Assembly (NCBI GenBank): GCA_019636445.1
Contig: JAHBXO010000029.1
Span: forward strand, 1 to 64,000
Reading direction: 5' to 3'
DNA: 64,000 nt
Origin: Gemmataceae bacterium
GTDB lineage: Bacteria; Planctomycetota; Planctomycetia; Gemmatales; Gemmataceae
Shown: in pieces, positions 9,072-17,479 of the stretch
Numbering within the stretch: the stretch's first letter is position 1
Layout: every line of letters starts with the position of its first letter
The notes under the pieces: model-generated
Seen by the model: the letters and a program-made list of their open reading frames with translations, nothing else
What the model was told of the DNA's origin: nothing
Databases searched by the model: none
Made by a program: the position numbers and the translations under genes

Positions 9072-10024
9072 CCCTGTCTGAATTGTCCGAGTTGGCGGAA
9101 CTTGTCGTAGCGGGCGGCGAGCAGGCGGTCCTTCGGCAGTTGCGTCAGTTCGCGGAGATGGCGCTGGAGATGGTTCTTGAGGGTGGTGGCCATGTCGCGC
9201 GGAGAGCGGTGGGCACCGCCGAGCGGTTCAGGGACGACGTCGTCGACGACGCCGAAGCCGAGAAGGTCCTTGGCAGTGAGGCGGAGGGCGGCGGCGGCGC
9301 GGGCTTTTGTCTCTTCAGTGGCGGTCTTCCAGAGGATGCCCGCGCAGCCTTCCGGGCTGATGACGGAATAGTAGGCGTGTTGGAGCATGCCGACGCGATC
9401 GCCGATCCCGATGCCGAGCGCGCCGCCTGAACCGCCCTCGCCGATGACGACACAGACGATCGGTGTGGGGAGGCGGGTCATCTCGAGGATGCTGGTGGCG
9501 ATCAGCTGGGACTGGCCGCGTTCTTCGGCCTTGTCGCCGGGGTAGGCACCGGGGGTATCAATCAGGCAGACGATGGGCACACCGAACTTTGCGGCGATGC
9601 GCATTTTACCGAGGGCCTTGCGGTAGCCTTCGGGGTGCGTGCAACCGTAGAAGCATTGCTGACGTTCGGCGAGTGTGCGGCCCTTGTGATGACCGACGAG
9701 GAGGATCTTGTGCTCGCCGAGGCGGGCGAATCCGGTGCGGATGGCACGGTCGTCGCCGAACGCGCGGTCGCCGTGGAGCTCAACGAACTCGTCGAAGGCG
9801 AGGTCGACGTAGTCGAGGAACTGGGGCCGCTGCTTGTGCCGGGAGACTTCGATCGTCTGCCAGGGGGTCAGGTTTTCGTAGGTCTTCTTGAGCAACTCGC
9901 GGTGGGCACGCTTCATGCGGCGGATTTCGTCCGCAGCCGCGTCCCCGCCGCTCGCCTCCAGCTTCTCCAGCAGGAGTTCGAGTTCGTGGATGTCGGCTTC
10001 GAAAGGGAGCGGGTCGGGAACCAT
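9068..10024 (-). CDS. accA: Acetyl-CoA carboxylase carboxyltransferase subunit alpha
   Basis: 318 residues, the usual length of AccA. It transfers CO2 from carboxybiotin to acetyl-CoA together with AccD, the first committed step of fatty acid synthesis. Recognisable segments: the N-terminal coiled region with PFEADIHELELLLEKLE, HGDRAFGDDRAI, the GCTHPEGYRKALGKMRIAAKFG helix, the LIDTPGAYPG active-site strand, GEGGSGGALGIG and SPEGCAGILWK. accD is not nearby. It lies 12 bases after a degenerate protein kinase and overlaps the DUF3817 gene by 4 bases. Confidence 0.95.
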   Translation of the reverse strand: MVPDPLPFEADIHELELLLEKLEASGGDAAADEIRRMKRAHRELLKKTYENLTPWQTIEVSRHKQRPQFLDYVDLAFDEFVELHGDRAFGDDRAIRTGFARLGEHKILLVGHHKGRTLAERQQCFYGCTHPEGYRKALGKMRIAAKFGVPIVCLIDTPGAYPGDKAEERGQSQLIATSILEMTRLPTPIVCVVIGEGGSGGALGIGIGDRVGMLQHAYYSVISPEGCAGILWKTATEETKARAAAALRLTAKDLLGFGVVDDVVPEPLGGAHRSPRDMATTLKNHLQRHLRELTQLPKDRLLAARYDKFRQLGQFRQG

Positions 10025-10036
10025 CGGGATGAGTTA

Positions 10037-10921
10037 TTAATAGTTCGGGTCTTCGTCCGCCTCGTCGGCGATCGACTTGAAAATGCGGATCTTCTTCATG
10101 TCCATCAGGATTTTGTGGAAATTCTCGGGCCGATTCTGCTTCTTCTTTTCCAGCATCGCCAAGATGAACTTGGAGAATTCCTCGGTGACATCGTCGTTGT
10201 AGGCGACCAGCGGGGCCGGTTTCTCGCCCAGATGCTTGCGAAGCAACTCGGTCTGTGAGGTCGCGCGAAACGGCGGCCGACCCGTCGTCAGCTCGTACCA
10301 GGTCGCCGCGAAGCTGTAGATGTCCGCGCGGCCGTCGAGCATCTCGTCGCGGATCTGCTCCGGCGACATGAAGCTCGGCGTGCCTTGCGGCTTCCCCTTG
10401 CGGTGGAACAGCTTCTCGAAGAAGCCCTTCTTGATCTTCTTCGTGATGGCGAAGTCGATGATCTTCGTCTGCCCGAGGGCGTTCACCAGCACGTTGTCCG
10501 CCTTCACGTCGCAGTGGACGTAGCCGCTGGCGTTCATGTACGCGAGGCCGGTCGCCATCTGCTTGAAGATCTTCCGCGAGTTGACCTTGATGAACTCCTT
10601 GTCCTTCGGATCCCGCGAGATCAGACGTGTCCGCAGGCTGCCCGACGGGAAGTACTCCATGATGAAGTGCGGGGTATGCTCGTCCTTGCTCACTTTCAAG
10701 ATGTTGATGACGTTCTCGTGCCGCATCTTGATGCCGACATCCGCCTCGTGGAAGAGCACGCCGCGCACGTCCTTTTTGTCGGCGTGTTCGGGCAGCAGCA
10801 CCTTCATGGCGAAGTGCCGGTGGCTGGTCGGTTCGACCACTTCGTACACCTGCGACACCGCTCCGGTCTGGAGCAGCGAACGCAGTTTGTACCCGCCGAT
10901 TGTGGTTTGCATCTCCGCCAT
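10037..10921 (-). CDS. Atypical Hanks-type Ser/Thr protein kinase (degenerate motifs)
   Basis: A 294-residue single-domain kinase without a membrane anchor. The ATP-binding Lys40 (AMK), Glu59 of helix C, HCDVKADN catalytic loop (136-143) and SPE motif (186-188) are present. Unusual features: the glycine loop keeps only one of three glycines (QTGAVSQVY, 18-26), HRD is HCD (a non-RD kinase) and DFG is DFA (156-158). Catalytic Asp138, Asn143 and the metal-binding Asp156 remain, so weak activity is possible. Position between a flavoprotein reductase and accA suggests a link to metabolism, but this is only context. A KKIKKGFFEKLFHRKGK basic insert follows the DFA. Confidence 0.8.
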   Translation of the reverse strand: MAEMQTTIGGYKLRSLLQTGAVSQVYEVVEPTSHRHFAMKVLLPEHADKKDVRGVLFHEADVGIKMRHENVINILKVSKDEHTPHFIMEYFPSGSLRTRLISRDPKDKEFIKVNSRKIFKQMATGLAYMNASGYVHCDVKADNVLVNALGQTKIIDFAITKKIKKGFFEKLFHRKGKPQGTPSFMSPEQIRDEMLDGRADIYSFAATWYELTTGRPPFRATSQTELLRKHLGEKPAPLVAYNDDVTEEFSKFILAMLEKKKQNRPENFHKILMDMKKIRIFKSIADEADEDPNY

Positions 10922-10936
10922 GAAGCGACCCCGGTG

Positions 10937-11881
10937 TTACCAGTACTCTTCGAAGTGGATGTTGCCCTTGAACTTCGTCGGGGCGTAGTCGGCCTGGAAT
11001 CCGCGGCGTTCAAGGACTTCGATCACGCCCGTGGGTTCCGGGTATTTCCGTTCACCGGTTTCCTTGTCCTTCACCGGCACGCCGATCATCTTCGGGTTGC
11101 CGCAGAGATACACGTGCGTCTTGGCGGGGTCGAGCTTCCGGCCGAGACGATCTTCGAGCAGGCCGCCCTCGATCGCGTCCTGGATGTACACCTTGCTGGT
11201 CTGGCCCGGCTCGCGCGTCGCGAGCGGCAGGTAATGATAGTTCGGGAACTGCTTCATCAGCGCCTGGTGCGTGGGCAGGTAGCCGAGGTCGCGGTTATAG
11301 CGCACGCAGCAGGCGTGGAGGATTTGGCCGGTGTGCCCGCGCGAGAGCAGGTCCCAGATCATGTAGTTGTGGGGCGCCTCGCCGGTGCCGGTGCCGAGGA
11401 AGACGACGTCGTCGCCGGGCTTCACGTCGGCGGTGGTGTAATGGCCGACGATTCGCTCGCCGAGTTGCAGCCGGTCGCCATCCTTGAGCTTGAAGAGCCG
11501 GGGCGTGAGCGCCGGCACGCGGCCCTCGGAATTCTCGCGGACGAGAACGATGTAGAACTCGAGCCAGTCGTCCTTCTTCAGGTCGCGCAGCGGGCCGCCG
11601 AGTTGGTTCTCGTAAATCGAGCAACTGATGGAGTACGAACGCCGCACGATCTTCGCGAGGTCGTCCGGCTTGAGCGTTTCCTCCTGGCAGCCGTCGGCGC
11701 GGGGTTCCCAGTAGCCGAGGCCGAGGGTGCAATATTGCCCAGGGTGGTGGTCGTGGCGTTGGAAGTCCGGCTTCACGCGGAGGACCATCAGGTCGGAATG
11801 CAACAGGGTCAGCGAGGCGACCGTCGCGTTGTAGCGAGACTGGCGGAGCTGTGCGATTTCCTCAGGACTCATCGACGGCAC
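10937..11881 (-). CDS. Ferredoxin-NADP reductase-like flavoprotein
   Basis: 314 residues with an N-terminal FAD-binding barrel and a C-terminal NAD(P)-binding domain. Visible motifs: HHPGQYCTLGLG, the FAD-binding RRSYSIS strand, the GTGTGEAPHNYMIWDLL nucleotide-binding loop and a YLCGNPKMI segment near the C-terminus. The protein ends with an aromatic residue (EEYW), as is common in bacterial FNRs, where that residue stacks on the flavin. It should move electrons between NADPH and a ferredoxin or flavodoxin; the partner is not in the window. It is the first gene of the minus-strand directon that runs to the FmdB gene. ATG 11872 is an alternative start. Confidence 0.8.
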   Translation of the reverse strand: MPSMSPEEIAQLRQSRYNATVASLTLLHSDLMVLRVKPDFQRHDHHPGQYCTLGLGYWEPRADGCQEETLKPDDLAKIVRRSYSISCSIYENQLGGPLRDLKKDDWLEFYIVLVRENSEGRVPALTPRLFKLKDGDRLQLGERIVGHYTTADVKPGDDVVFLGTGTGEAPHNYMIWDLLSRGHTGQILHACCVRYNRDLGYLPTHQALMKQFPNYHYLPLATREPGQTSKVYIQDAIEGGLLEDRLGRKLDPAKTHVYLCGNPKMIGVPVKDKETGERKYPEPTGVIEVLERRGFQADYAPTKFKGNIHFEEYW

Positions 11882-11921
11882 GTCCTCGCGAAACGATGGT
11901 GGATCGGTCGGGAAACGAAGG

Positions 11922-11962
11922 CCCCCCGCCGGTGCGCCGCAGTATGGCGCGCGGGCAGGGGG
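11922..11962 (-). terminator. Imperfect GC-rich hairpin downstream of the isomerase-like gene
   Basis: C-rich arm 11922-11938 and G-rich arm 11946-11962 pair imperfectly around a short GCAGTAT loop, between the stop of the isomerase-like gene and the start of the FNR-like gene on the same strand. There is no T-run, so the terminator role is inferred. Confidence 0.35.
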
Positions 11963-12004
11963 AGAGCCGAACCCGTTCGGACGTTATACGAATGACGCGA
12001 CGGC

Positions 12005-12844
12005 TTAGCCGAGTTTCTTGATCGCGTCCTTCAGGTATGTCACGCACTTCTGCACGTCGGGCGAGGGGTTGTTCTCGTTCGCCTCGTATTCGATCGAGAT
12101 GTAGCCGCCGAACTTCACATATTTCAAAGCCCGAAGGACCGCCGGCACGTCGAGTTTGCCGGTCGGGTCGCCGTAGGGTACGTCGGTCTTGCGCTTGTTG
12201 TCGTGGTCCTTGAGGTGCAGGCCGAAATTCCGCTTGCCCATCTGAAGCACCTGCTGGGCGGAATCGAGGTCGACGCCGAGCTGAGCCGAGCGGATGAGGT
12301 GGCCGGTGTCGAGGCAGGTGCCGATCAGTTCGTGGTGGTCCTTCACGGCTTTGAGGATCGTCGCGGCGTCGGCCCAGCGGTGGAGCTTGCCGCCGCCGGC
12401 GGGGCCGTGCGGGTGGATCGCGATCGAGATCTTGTACTCGGCGCAGAGCTTGTCGAGGCTGTCGAAGCTGTCCGGGTCGGGGTCGGCGGATAAGTGCTTG
12501 ACACCGAGGGCGGCGCCGAAGTCGAAGAGCTTCTTGTTAGCGTCGTGGTCATTGGTGAAGCGTTCGACGCCGAAGGCAATGGGGGTGACGCCATACTCGG
12601 CGCAGAGTTTCTTGGCGGCGGCGATTGCGGGGGCGGAACTGTCGGTGGCGACGTGGCCGCGGTAGAGTTCGGCGAATTTCAGGCCGAGTTCCTGAGTCTT
12701 TTTCAAAGCCTGTTCGAAGCCGAACTTGCGGAACGTGTAGCTCTGGATACCGACGGTGAAGCCGCCGAAGTCATCGGCTGCCAAAGAGTTACGCGAAAGC
12801 AGGGCGGCGCCGGACAGCGCCAGGAACGTGCGACGATCGAGCAT
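12005..12844 (-). CDS. Exported sugar phosphate isomerase/epimerase-like TIM-barrel protein
   Basis: 279 residues. The N-terminus MLDRRTFLALSGAALLSRNSLAADD is a signal with an RR-x-F-L core, suggesting Tat export. The rest is an AP-endonuclease-2/xylose isomerase-like TIM barrel, with strands FAELYRGHV, SIAIHPHGP, GTCLDTGHL, NFGLHLKDHD and GYISIEYE that place His, Asp and Glu for a metal centre. Planctomycetes have large numbers of these proteins, mostly of unknown sugar specificity. It diverges from the AAA ATPase gene across about 110 bases. Confidence 0.85.
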   Translation of the reverse strand: MLDRRTFLALSGAALLSRNSLAADDFGGFTVGIQSYTFRKFGFEQALKKTQELGLKFAELYRGHVATDSSAPAIAAAKKLCAEYGVTPIAFGVERFTNDHDANKKLFDFGAALGVKHLSADPDPDSFDSLDKLCAEYKISIAIHPHGPAGGGKLHRWADAATILKAVKDHHELIGTCLDTGHLIRSAQLGVDLDSAQQVLQMGKRNFGLHLKDHDNKRKTDVPYGDPTGKLDVPAVLRALKYVKFGGYISIEYEANENNPSPDVQKCVTYLKDAIKKLG

Positions 12845-12957
12845 GGGAGAGGCTCCGAAGGAATGTCGAATTTTCGGACTCGCGAGTTCGCCCGCGCGTC
12901 CCCAGCGTGTTCTATGATTCGGACGGCGGCGCGAACTTCCTTTCCGGGCGGACTGCG

Positions 12958-14601
12958 ATGCGATTCATTATCGCGAACGAATTCTACCAGCAGATGTTGC
13001 AGATGCCGGACCACACGCCGGATTGCTACGTCCGGCCCGGTGAATACCTGCACCACATGTACATCGACGGTATCAAGTATGCCGTCGCACCCGCCGTGCT
13101 GGACTGCCTCGACCAGGCGATCGAGGCGGGCGACAAGGAGGCGGTCGAGCACCTGCAGCTCCACAAGTTGCACTACGAGCAACTTCTGGCCGACGCCGAA
13201 CGCTATGGAAGCCTCGAAGGCGTCACGCTCCTCGGCGACCCGCCCCCTTCGGAGGAGGACGAAGCGCCGCCGATGGGGAATCAGTATGTCCCGCGCACTC
13301 CCACGAAATGGGAAGATCTCGGTCTGCCGAGCGCCTTCCTCTTCGACATGGTGCTGCGGACGATTTTCGCTCGCGGTCAAGTCACCGGGAACGAGGTCGC
13401 CAACGAACTGGCCGTTCCGTTTCCCGTGATCGCGCCGATCCTTCAATCGATGCGGAAGCAGACGCTGGTGGATATTGTCGGCCAGCGGAACGGCGGTGGC
13501 GACGCGGGATTCGTGTACGAGATCAAGCCGCCGAAGGGCACGGCCGCGCTGCAGGAAGCGATGGAGAAGACGAGCTACGTCGGCCCGTTGCCGGTGCCGT
13601 TCACGGATTATGTCGAGGCCGTGCTGGCGCAGACGGTCAAGAAGATCATGGTCACGCGACGCAGCATCCGCAAGGCGTTCGAGGACCTGGTTGTCACCGA
13701 CGACATGTTCAACGAGGTCGGCCCCGCCATCAACTCCGCGCAATCGATCTTCTTCTTCGGCTACCCCGGCAACGGGAAGACCAGCATCGCCGAGCGCATC
13801 ACGCGATTGCTCGGCGACGCCATCTACATCCCGCACACCGTCGAGGTTAACGGTCAAATCATTCGCGTGTATGATCCGATCCTGCACACGCTCGTCGCGG
13901 AGGACGAGGAGGAACTCGGTACGCAATCCATTCTGAAAAAAGCGACCGAGTTCGACCGCCGTTTCGTGAAGATCAAGCGCCCCACGATTGTCGTGGGTGG
14001 CGAACTGACGATGCCCATGCTGGACCTGAAGTACAATGAGACCGGCAAGTACTACGAAGCCCCCTTGCAGATGAAGGCGAATGGCGGCATTTTCATGATC
14101 GACGACTTCGGCCGCCAGCAGATGCGCGCCATGGACCTGCTCAATCGCTGGATCGTGCCGCTGGAGAAGAAGTACGATTACCTCAACACCGTCTCCGGTA
14201 CCAAGGTGGAGGTCCCCTTCGATCAAATCCTGATCTTCAGCACCAACCTTGACCCGACGCAACTGGCGGACGAGGCGTTCCTGCGGCGGATCAAGTTCAA
14301 GATCGAGGTCCGCGACCCGAACGAGGAGCAATACCGGCGGATCTGGGAACTGGTGTGCAAAGGCCGGCGCGTGGATTTCGATCCGAGCGGAGTCGATTAT
14401 CTCGTGGACAAGTGGTATCGACCGACGAAGCGACCGTTCCGCATGTGCCAACCGCGGGACATTCTCGACCAGATGATTTCGATCGCGAAGTACAACATGG
14501 AACGTGTGAACTTCAGCCCGGACCTGATCGACGCGGCCTGTTCGACCTACTTCATCAGCGAAGCGAAGCGCGACTTCGGGGCGAAGGTGCGGATCGACTG
14601 A
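12958..14601 (+). CDS. AAA-type ATPase of unknown role
   Basis: 547 residues. The N-terminal ~220 residues (FYQQMLQMPDHTPDCYVRPGEYLHHM and a helical region with a winged-helix look) are of no family I recognise. The C-terminal half is a P-loop ATPase with Walker A GYPGNGKTS (268-276), Walker B IFMIDDFGR (Asp382, Asp383), a sensor-1 FSTNLDP segment and an arginine-rich FLRRIKFKIEV region. An extended GTG start exists at 12907; ATG 12958 is preferred because the residues between look non-conserved. Its stop overlaps the queG start by one base. Function is unknown; MoxR-like or pilus-related chaperone roles are possible. Confidence 0.75.
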   Translation: MRFIIANEFYQQMLQMPDHTPDCYVRPGEYLHHMYIDGIKYAVAPAVLDCLDQAIEAGDKEAVEHLQLHKLHYEQLLADAERYGSLEGVTLLGDPPPSEEDEAPPMGNQYVPRTPTKWEDLGLPSAFLFDMVLRTIFARGQVTGNEVANELAVPFPVIAPILQSMRKQTLVDIVGQRNGGGDAGFVYEIKPPKGTAALQEAMEKTSYVGPLPVPFTDYVEAVLAQTVKKIMVTRRSIRKAFEDLVVTDDMFNEVGPAINSAQSIFFFGYPGNGKTSIAERITRLLGDAIYIPHTVEVNGQIIRVYDPILHTLVAEDEEELGTQSILKKATEFDRRFVKIKRPTIVVGGELTMPMLDLKYNETGKYYEAPLQMKANGGIFMIDDFGRQQMRAMDLLNRWIVPLEKKYDYLNTVSGTKVEVPFDQILIFSTNLDPTQLADEAFLRRIKFKIEVRDPNEEQYRRIWELVCKGRRVDFDPSGVDYLVDKWYRPTKRPFRMCQPRDILDQMISIAKYNMERVNFSPDLIDAACSTYFISEAKRDFGAKVRID

Positions 14602-15647
14602 TGGATGACGCATCGTTGAAACAAGATTTGAAAGCCGAGGCCGAGCGTCTCGGCTTTTTCCGTTTCGGCGTCGCGCCGGCGACGGACGCGGACGGGTTCG
14701 CCCGCTTCGAGGCGTGGCTCGATGCCGAACATCACGGTGCGATGGGTTACCTGGAGAAACACCGCGCCGCGCGGCGGCATCCGGCGGCCGTCCTGCCGAC
14801 GGTGCGTTCGGTCGTCATGCTGGGGTTCGACTATCCGGCCGACCCTCCCGTGGCCGAACCAAACCTAGGGCGCGTCGCGGCCTACGCGCGCGGGCCGGAC
14901 TATCACGAGTTCCTTTGGGAGAAATTGAACACGCTCTCCGCCTGGCTGCGCGAACGCGTACCGGACGCGGAATCGCGCGGCGTCACCGACTCCGCGCCGC
15001 TCCTCGAACGCGACTTTGCCCGTCGCGCCGGCCTCGGTTGGTTCGGTAAGAACACGATGCTCATCGATAAACACAGGGGTAGTTTCTTTCTCCTCGCGGC
15101 CCTGCTCACGAGCGTCGATCTCCCGCCGGACGCCCCGCACGCCGCCAGCCACTGCGGCACCTGCACCGCGTGCCTGGACGCCTGCCCGACACAGGCATTC
15201 CCCGCCCCCGGCACGCTCGACGCGCGGAAGTGCATCAGCTATCTGACGATCGAAACAAAGACCGCTTTCCCGCTCGAACTCCGCGGCAAGGTCGGCGATT
15301 GGTTGTTCGGCTGCGATGTCTGCCAGGACGTCTGCCCCTGGAACCGGAACGCCGGCGAACGGGCGACGGCGTTTCCGGCCGATCCGACGCTGGCGGCGCT
15401 CGACGCGATCGCGGTGCTGGAGCTAACGGACGAAGAGTTCCGCCGGCGGTTCCGCGCGACGCCGTTAGCGCGGCCGAAACGCAACGGCCTGCGCCGCAAC
15501 GCCGCCTTCGTGCTGGGAAACACTGGCGACACCCACGCCCTGCCGGCGCTCGAATGTGCCGCCAACGATCCCGATCCAACCGTCCGGGACGCGGCGGAAT
15601 GGGCGAAGTTCCAGATTCGCAATCGATCGACTCAAGTTCTGTCCTAA
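14601..15647 (+). CDS. queG: Epoxyqueuosine reductase
   Basis: 348 residues. It reduces epoxyqueuosine to queuosine in tRNA, the last step of queuosine synthesis, using cobalamin and two [4Fe-4S] clusters. Visible: the VTDSAPLLERDFARRAGLGW stretch with the proposed catalytic Asp130, ferredoxin-like Cys sets 185/188/191/195 and 238/241/245 plus Cys211, and the CDVCQDVCPWN motif typical of QueG. The C-terminus is a short HEAT-like repeat (NAAFVLGNTGDTHALPALE), also found in the family. ATG 14601 overlaps the stop of the ATPase. No other que gene is in the window. Confidence 0.95.
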   Translation: MDDASLKQDLKAEAERLGFFRFGVAPATDADGFARFEAWLDAEHHGAMGYLEKHRAARRHPAAVLPTVRSVVMLGFDYPADPPVAEPNLGRVAAYARGPDYHEFLWEKLNTLSAWLRERVPDAESRGVTDSAPLLERDFARRAGLGWFGKNTMLIDKHRGSFFLLAALLTSVDLPPDAPHAASHCGTCTACLDACPTQAFPAPGTLDARKCISYLTIETKTAFPLELRGKVGDWLFGCDVCQDVCPWNRNAGERATAFPADPTLAALDAIAVLELTDEEFRRRFRATPLARPKRNGLRRNAAFVLGNTGDTHALPALECAANDPDPTVRDAAEWAKFQIRNRSTQVLS

Positions 15648-15715
15648 CCCGCAAGTCCGTCACCGGCTTTTCACTCAGATTCGTTAATCTCAGATACTTC
15701 TCATCGAGAGTCGGC

Positions 15716-15721
15716 TATTAT
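15716..15721 (+). promoter_or_regulatory. AT-rich promoter-like -10 upstream of gspE
   Basis: The 108 bases between queG and gspE are much more AT-rich than the surroundings and contain TATTAT about 35 bases before the GTG start. No clear -35 box was found, so this marks only the likely promoter region of the type II secretion operon. Confidence 0.25.
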
Positions 15722-15755
15722 CTTAAATTGTGAGAATTGCCTGCCTTCCCTGATC

Positions 15756-17468
15756 GTGCCGAACATGCACCTGCTCCATTCACTGATCGCCCGCGGGATT
15801 CTGCCGGACGCGGATCGGTTGCGCGCCGCCGACGCGATCGCCGCGGCACCGGATCGCTCCCCGCATATTACGCTGGTCGAGAAAGGGTTCGTCAAGGAAG
15901 AAGCGATCCTCCCGGTCCTCGCCGAAGAGTTCGGCATGGAATGGGTCGACCTCACACAAGTGAAAGTCGAACCCGACGCCCTGACCGGCTCGCCGCTCAA
16001 ATTGCTCAATCGCAAGAATATTATGCCGATCTCCCGGCATAATGGCACGATCGTCGTCGCAACAGGTGATCCTTACGACGCGAACTCCCTCGACGAACTG
16101 ACCACACTCACCGGTCTGCAAGTCCATCCGGTGCTCGGCTCATCCAAGGAAATCAGCCGGCTCATCAAGGTTCACTTCGGCGTCGGCGGCGACACCGTCT
16201 CCACGCTCGTCGAAGAACGCAAGGACGACATCGAATTCCTCGAGGACTTCGAGGCCGACGATAGCGAACTCGCCAAACAGGCGCAGGACGCCTCGGTCGT
16301 CAAGCTCGTGAACGAATTTCTCGTCGAGGCCTCCAACGAACGCGCCAGCGACATCCACATCGAACACGAGGAGGAAGGTCTCCGCGTCCGATACCGGATC
16401 GACGGCCTGCTCCAGGAGCAAAAACTCCCGCCGCAGATCAACCGCTTCGCCGCCGCCATCGTCAGCCGCCTCAAGATCATGGCTAGGCTGAATATCGCCG
16501 AGAAGCGCCTGCCGCAGGACGGACGCATCAAGATGCGCGTCTCCGGCCGGGAGGTTGACGTCCGCGTGTCGATCATCCCGATGATCCACGGCGAAGGGAT
16601 GGTCATGCGTCTGCTCGACAAGAGCCGCATGGTCTTCAGTCTCAAGAGCATCGGTTTCCTTCCCGACATCGACAAGCGGTTCCGGCAACTGCTGGACCTT
16701 CCGCACGGAATCGTCATCGTCACGGGGCCGACTGGTTCGGGTAAATCGACGACGCTTTACAGCGCGCTCAACGAGGTCAAGAACGAGACGCTGAAGATCA
16801 TCACGGTTGAAGACCCGGTCGAATACCAGCAACCGGGCATCTGCCAGATCCAGACACACACGAAGATCGGTCTGACGTTCGCGGCGGCGCTGCGGTCGAT
16901 CCTGCGGCACGACCCGGACGTGATTCTGATCGGGGAAATGCGGGACCTCGAAACGGCCGAAGCGGCGATCCAGTCGTCGCTGACGGGCCACCTGGTCTTC
17001 AGCACGCTGCACACGAACGACGCGCCGAGCGCGTTCACACGGATGATCGACATGGGCGTCGAGCCGTTCCTCGTGTCCAGCACAGTGGAAGGCATCATGG
17101 CCCAGCGGCTGGTCCGGATGATCTGCCCGGACTGCAAGACCGAATACGATCCGAACCAGGACGAATTGCCGATCGATTTCCTGAAAAAGCACGGCGTGGA
17201 TGGGAGATCGCCCCGTTTGCACAAGGGGGAGGGCTGCCGCGCGTGCCGTCAATCGGGCTACCGCGGCCGGACTGGTATCCACGAACTGCTCGTCACCGGT
17301 GACGAAATCAAGGATCTGATCGTGCAACGCACGAACGCGAACGTGCTGCGGGGCGTGGGCCTGAAGAACGGCATGCGCACCTTGCGCGACGACGGCTGGC
17401 TCAAGGTGTTGAACGGCACGACCACCGTCGACGAAGTCGCCCGCACGACGGCGGGCGACATCACCTAA
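15756..17468 (+). CDS. gspE: Type II secretion / type IV pilus assembly ATPase GspE
   Basis: 570 residues: an MshE/GspE N-terminal domain (about 1-150), then the hexameric motor domain. Walker A GPTGSGKST is at 324-332, the Asp box around ITVEDPVEYQQPG (349-361), Walker B VILIGEMRD at 389-397 and the His box STLHTNDAPSA at 416-426. A zinc-binding CPDC...CRAC tetracysteine (457, 460, 494, 497) precedes GRTGIHELL, as in GspE/PilB. It powers pseudopilus extension from the cytoplasm. GTG 15756 is the given start; ATG 15765 is an alternative. It is the first gene of the secretion operon and is followed after 11 bases by gspF. Confidence 0.95.
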   Translation: MPNMHLLHSLIARGILPDADRLRAADAIAAAPDRSPHITLVEKGFVKEEAILPVLAEEFGMEWVDLTQVKVEPDALTGSPLKLLNRKNIMPISRHNGTIVVATGDPYDANSLDELTTLTGLQVHPVLGSSKEISRLIKVHFGVGGDTVSTLVEERKDDIEFLEDFEADDSELAKQAQDASVVKLVNEFLVEASNERASDIHIEHEEEGLRVRYRIDGLLQEQKLPPQINRFAAAIVSRLKIMARLNIAEKRLPQDGRIKMRVSGREVDVRVSIIPMIHGEGMVMRLLDKSRMVFSLKSIGFLPDIDKRFRQLLDLPHGIVIVTGPTGSGKSTTLYSALNEVKNETLKIITVEDPVEYQQPGICQIQTHTKIGLTFAAALRSILRHDPDVILIGEMRDLETAEAAIQSSLTGHLVFSTLHTNDAPSAFTRMIDMGVEPFLVSSTVEGIMAQRLVRMICPDCKTEYDPNQDELPIDFLKKHGVDGRSPRLHKGEGCRACRQSGYRGRTGIHELLVTGDEIKDLIVQRTNANVLRGVGLKNGMRTLRDDGWLKVLNGTTTVDEVARTTAGDIT

Positions 17469-17479
17469 CAACCGGATCA

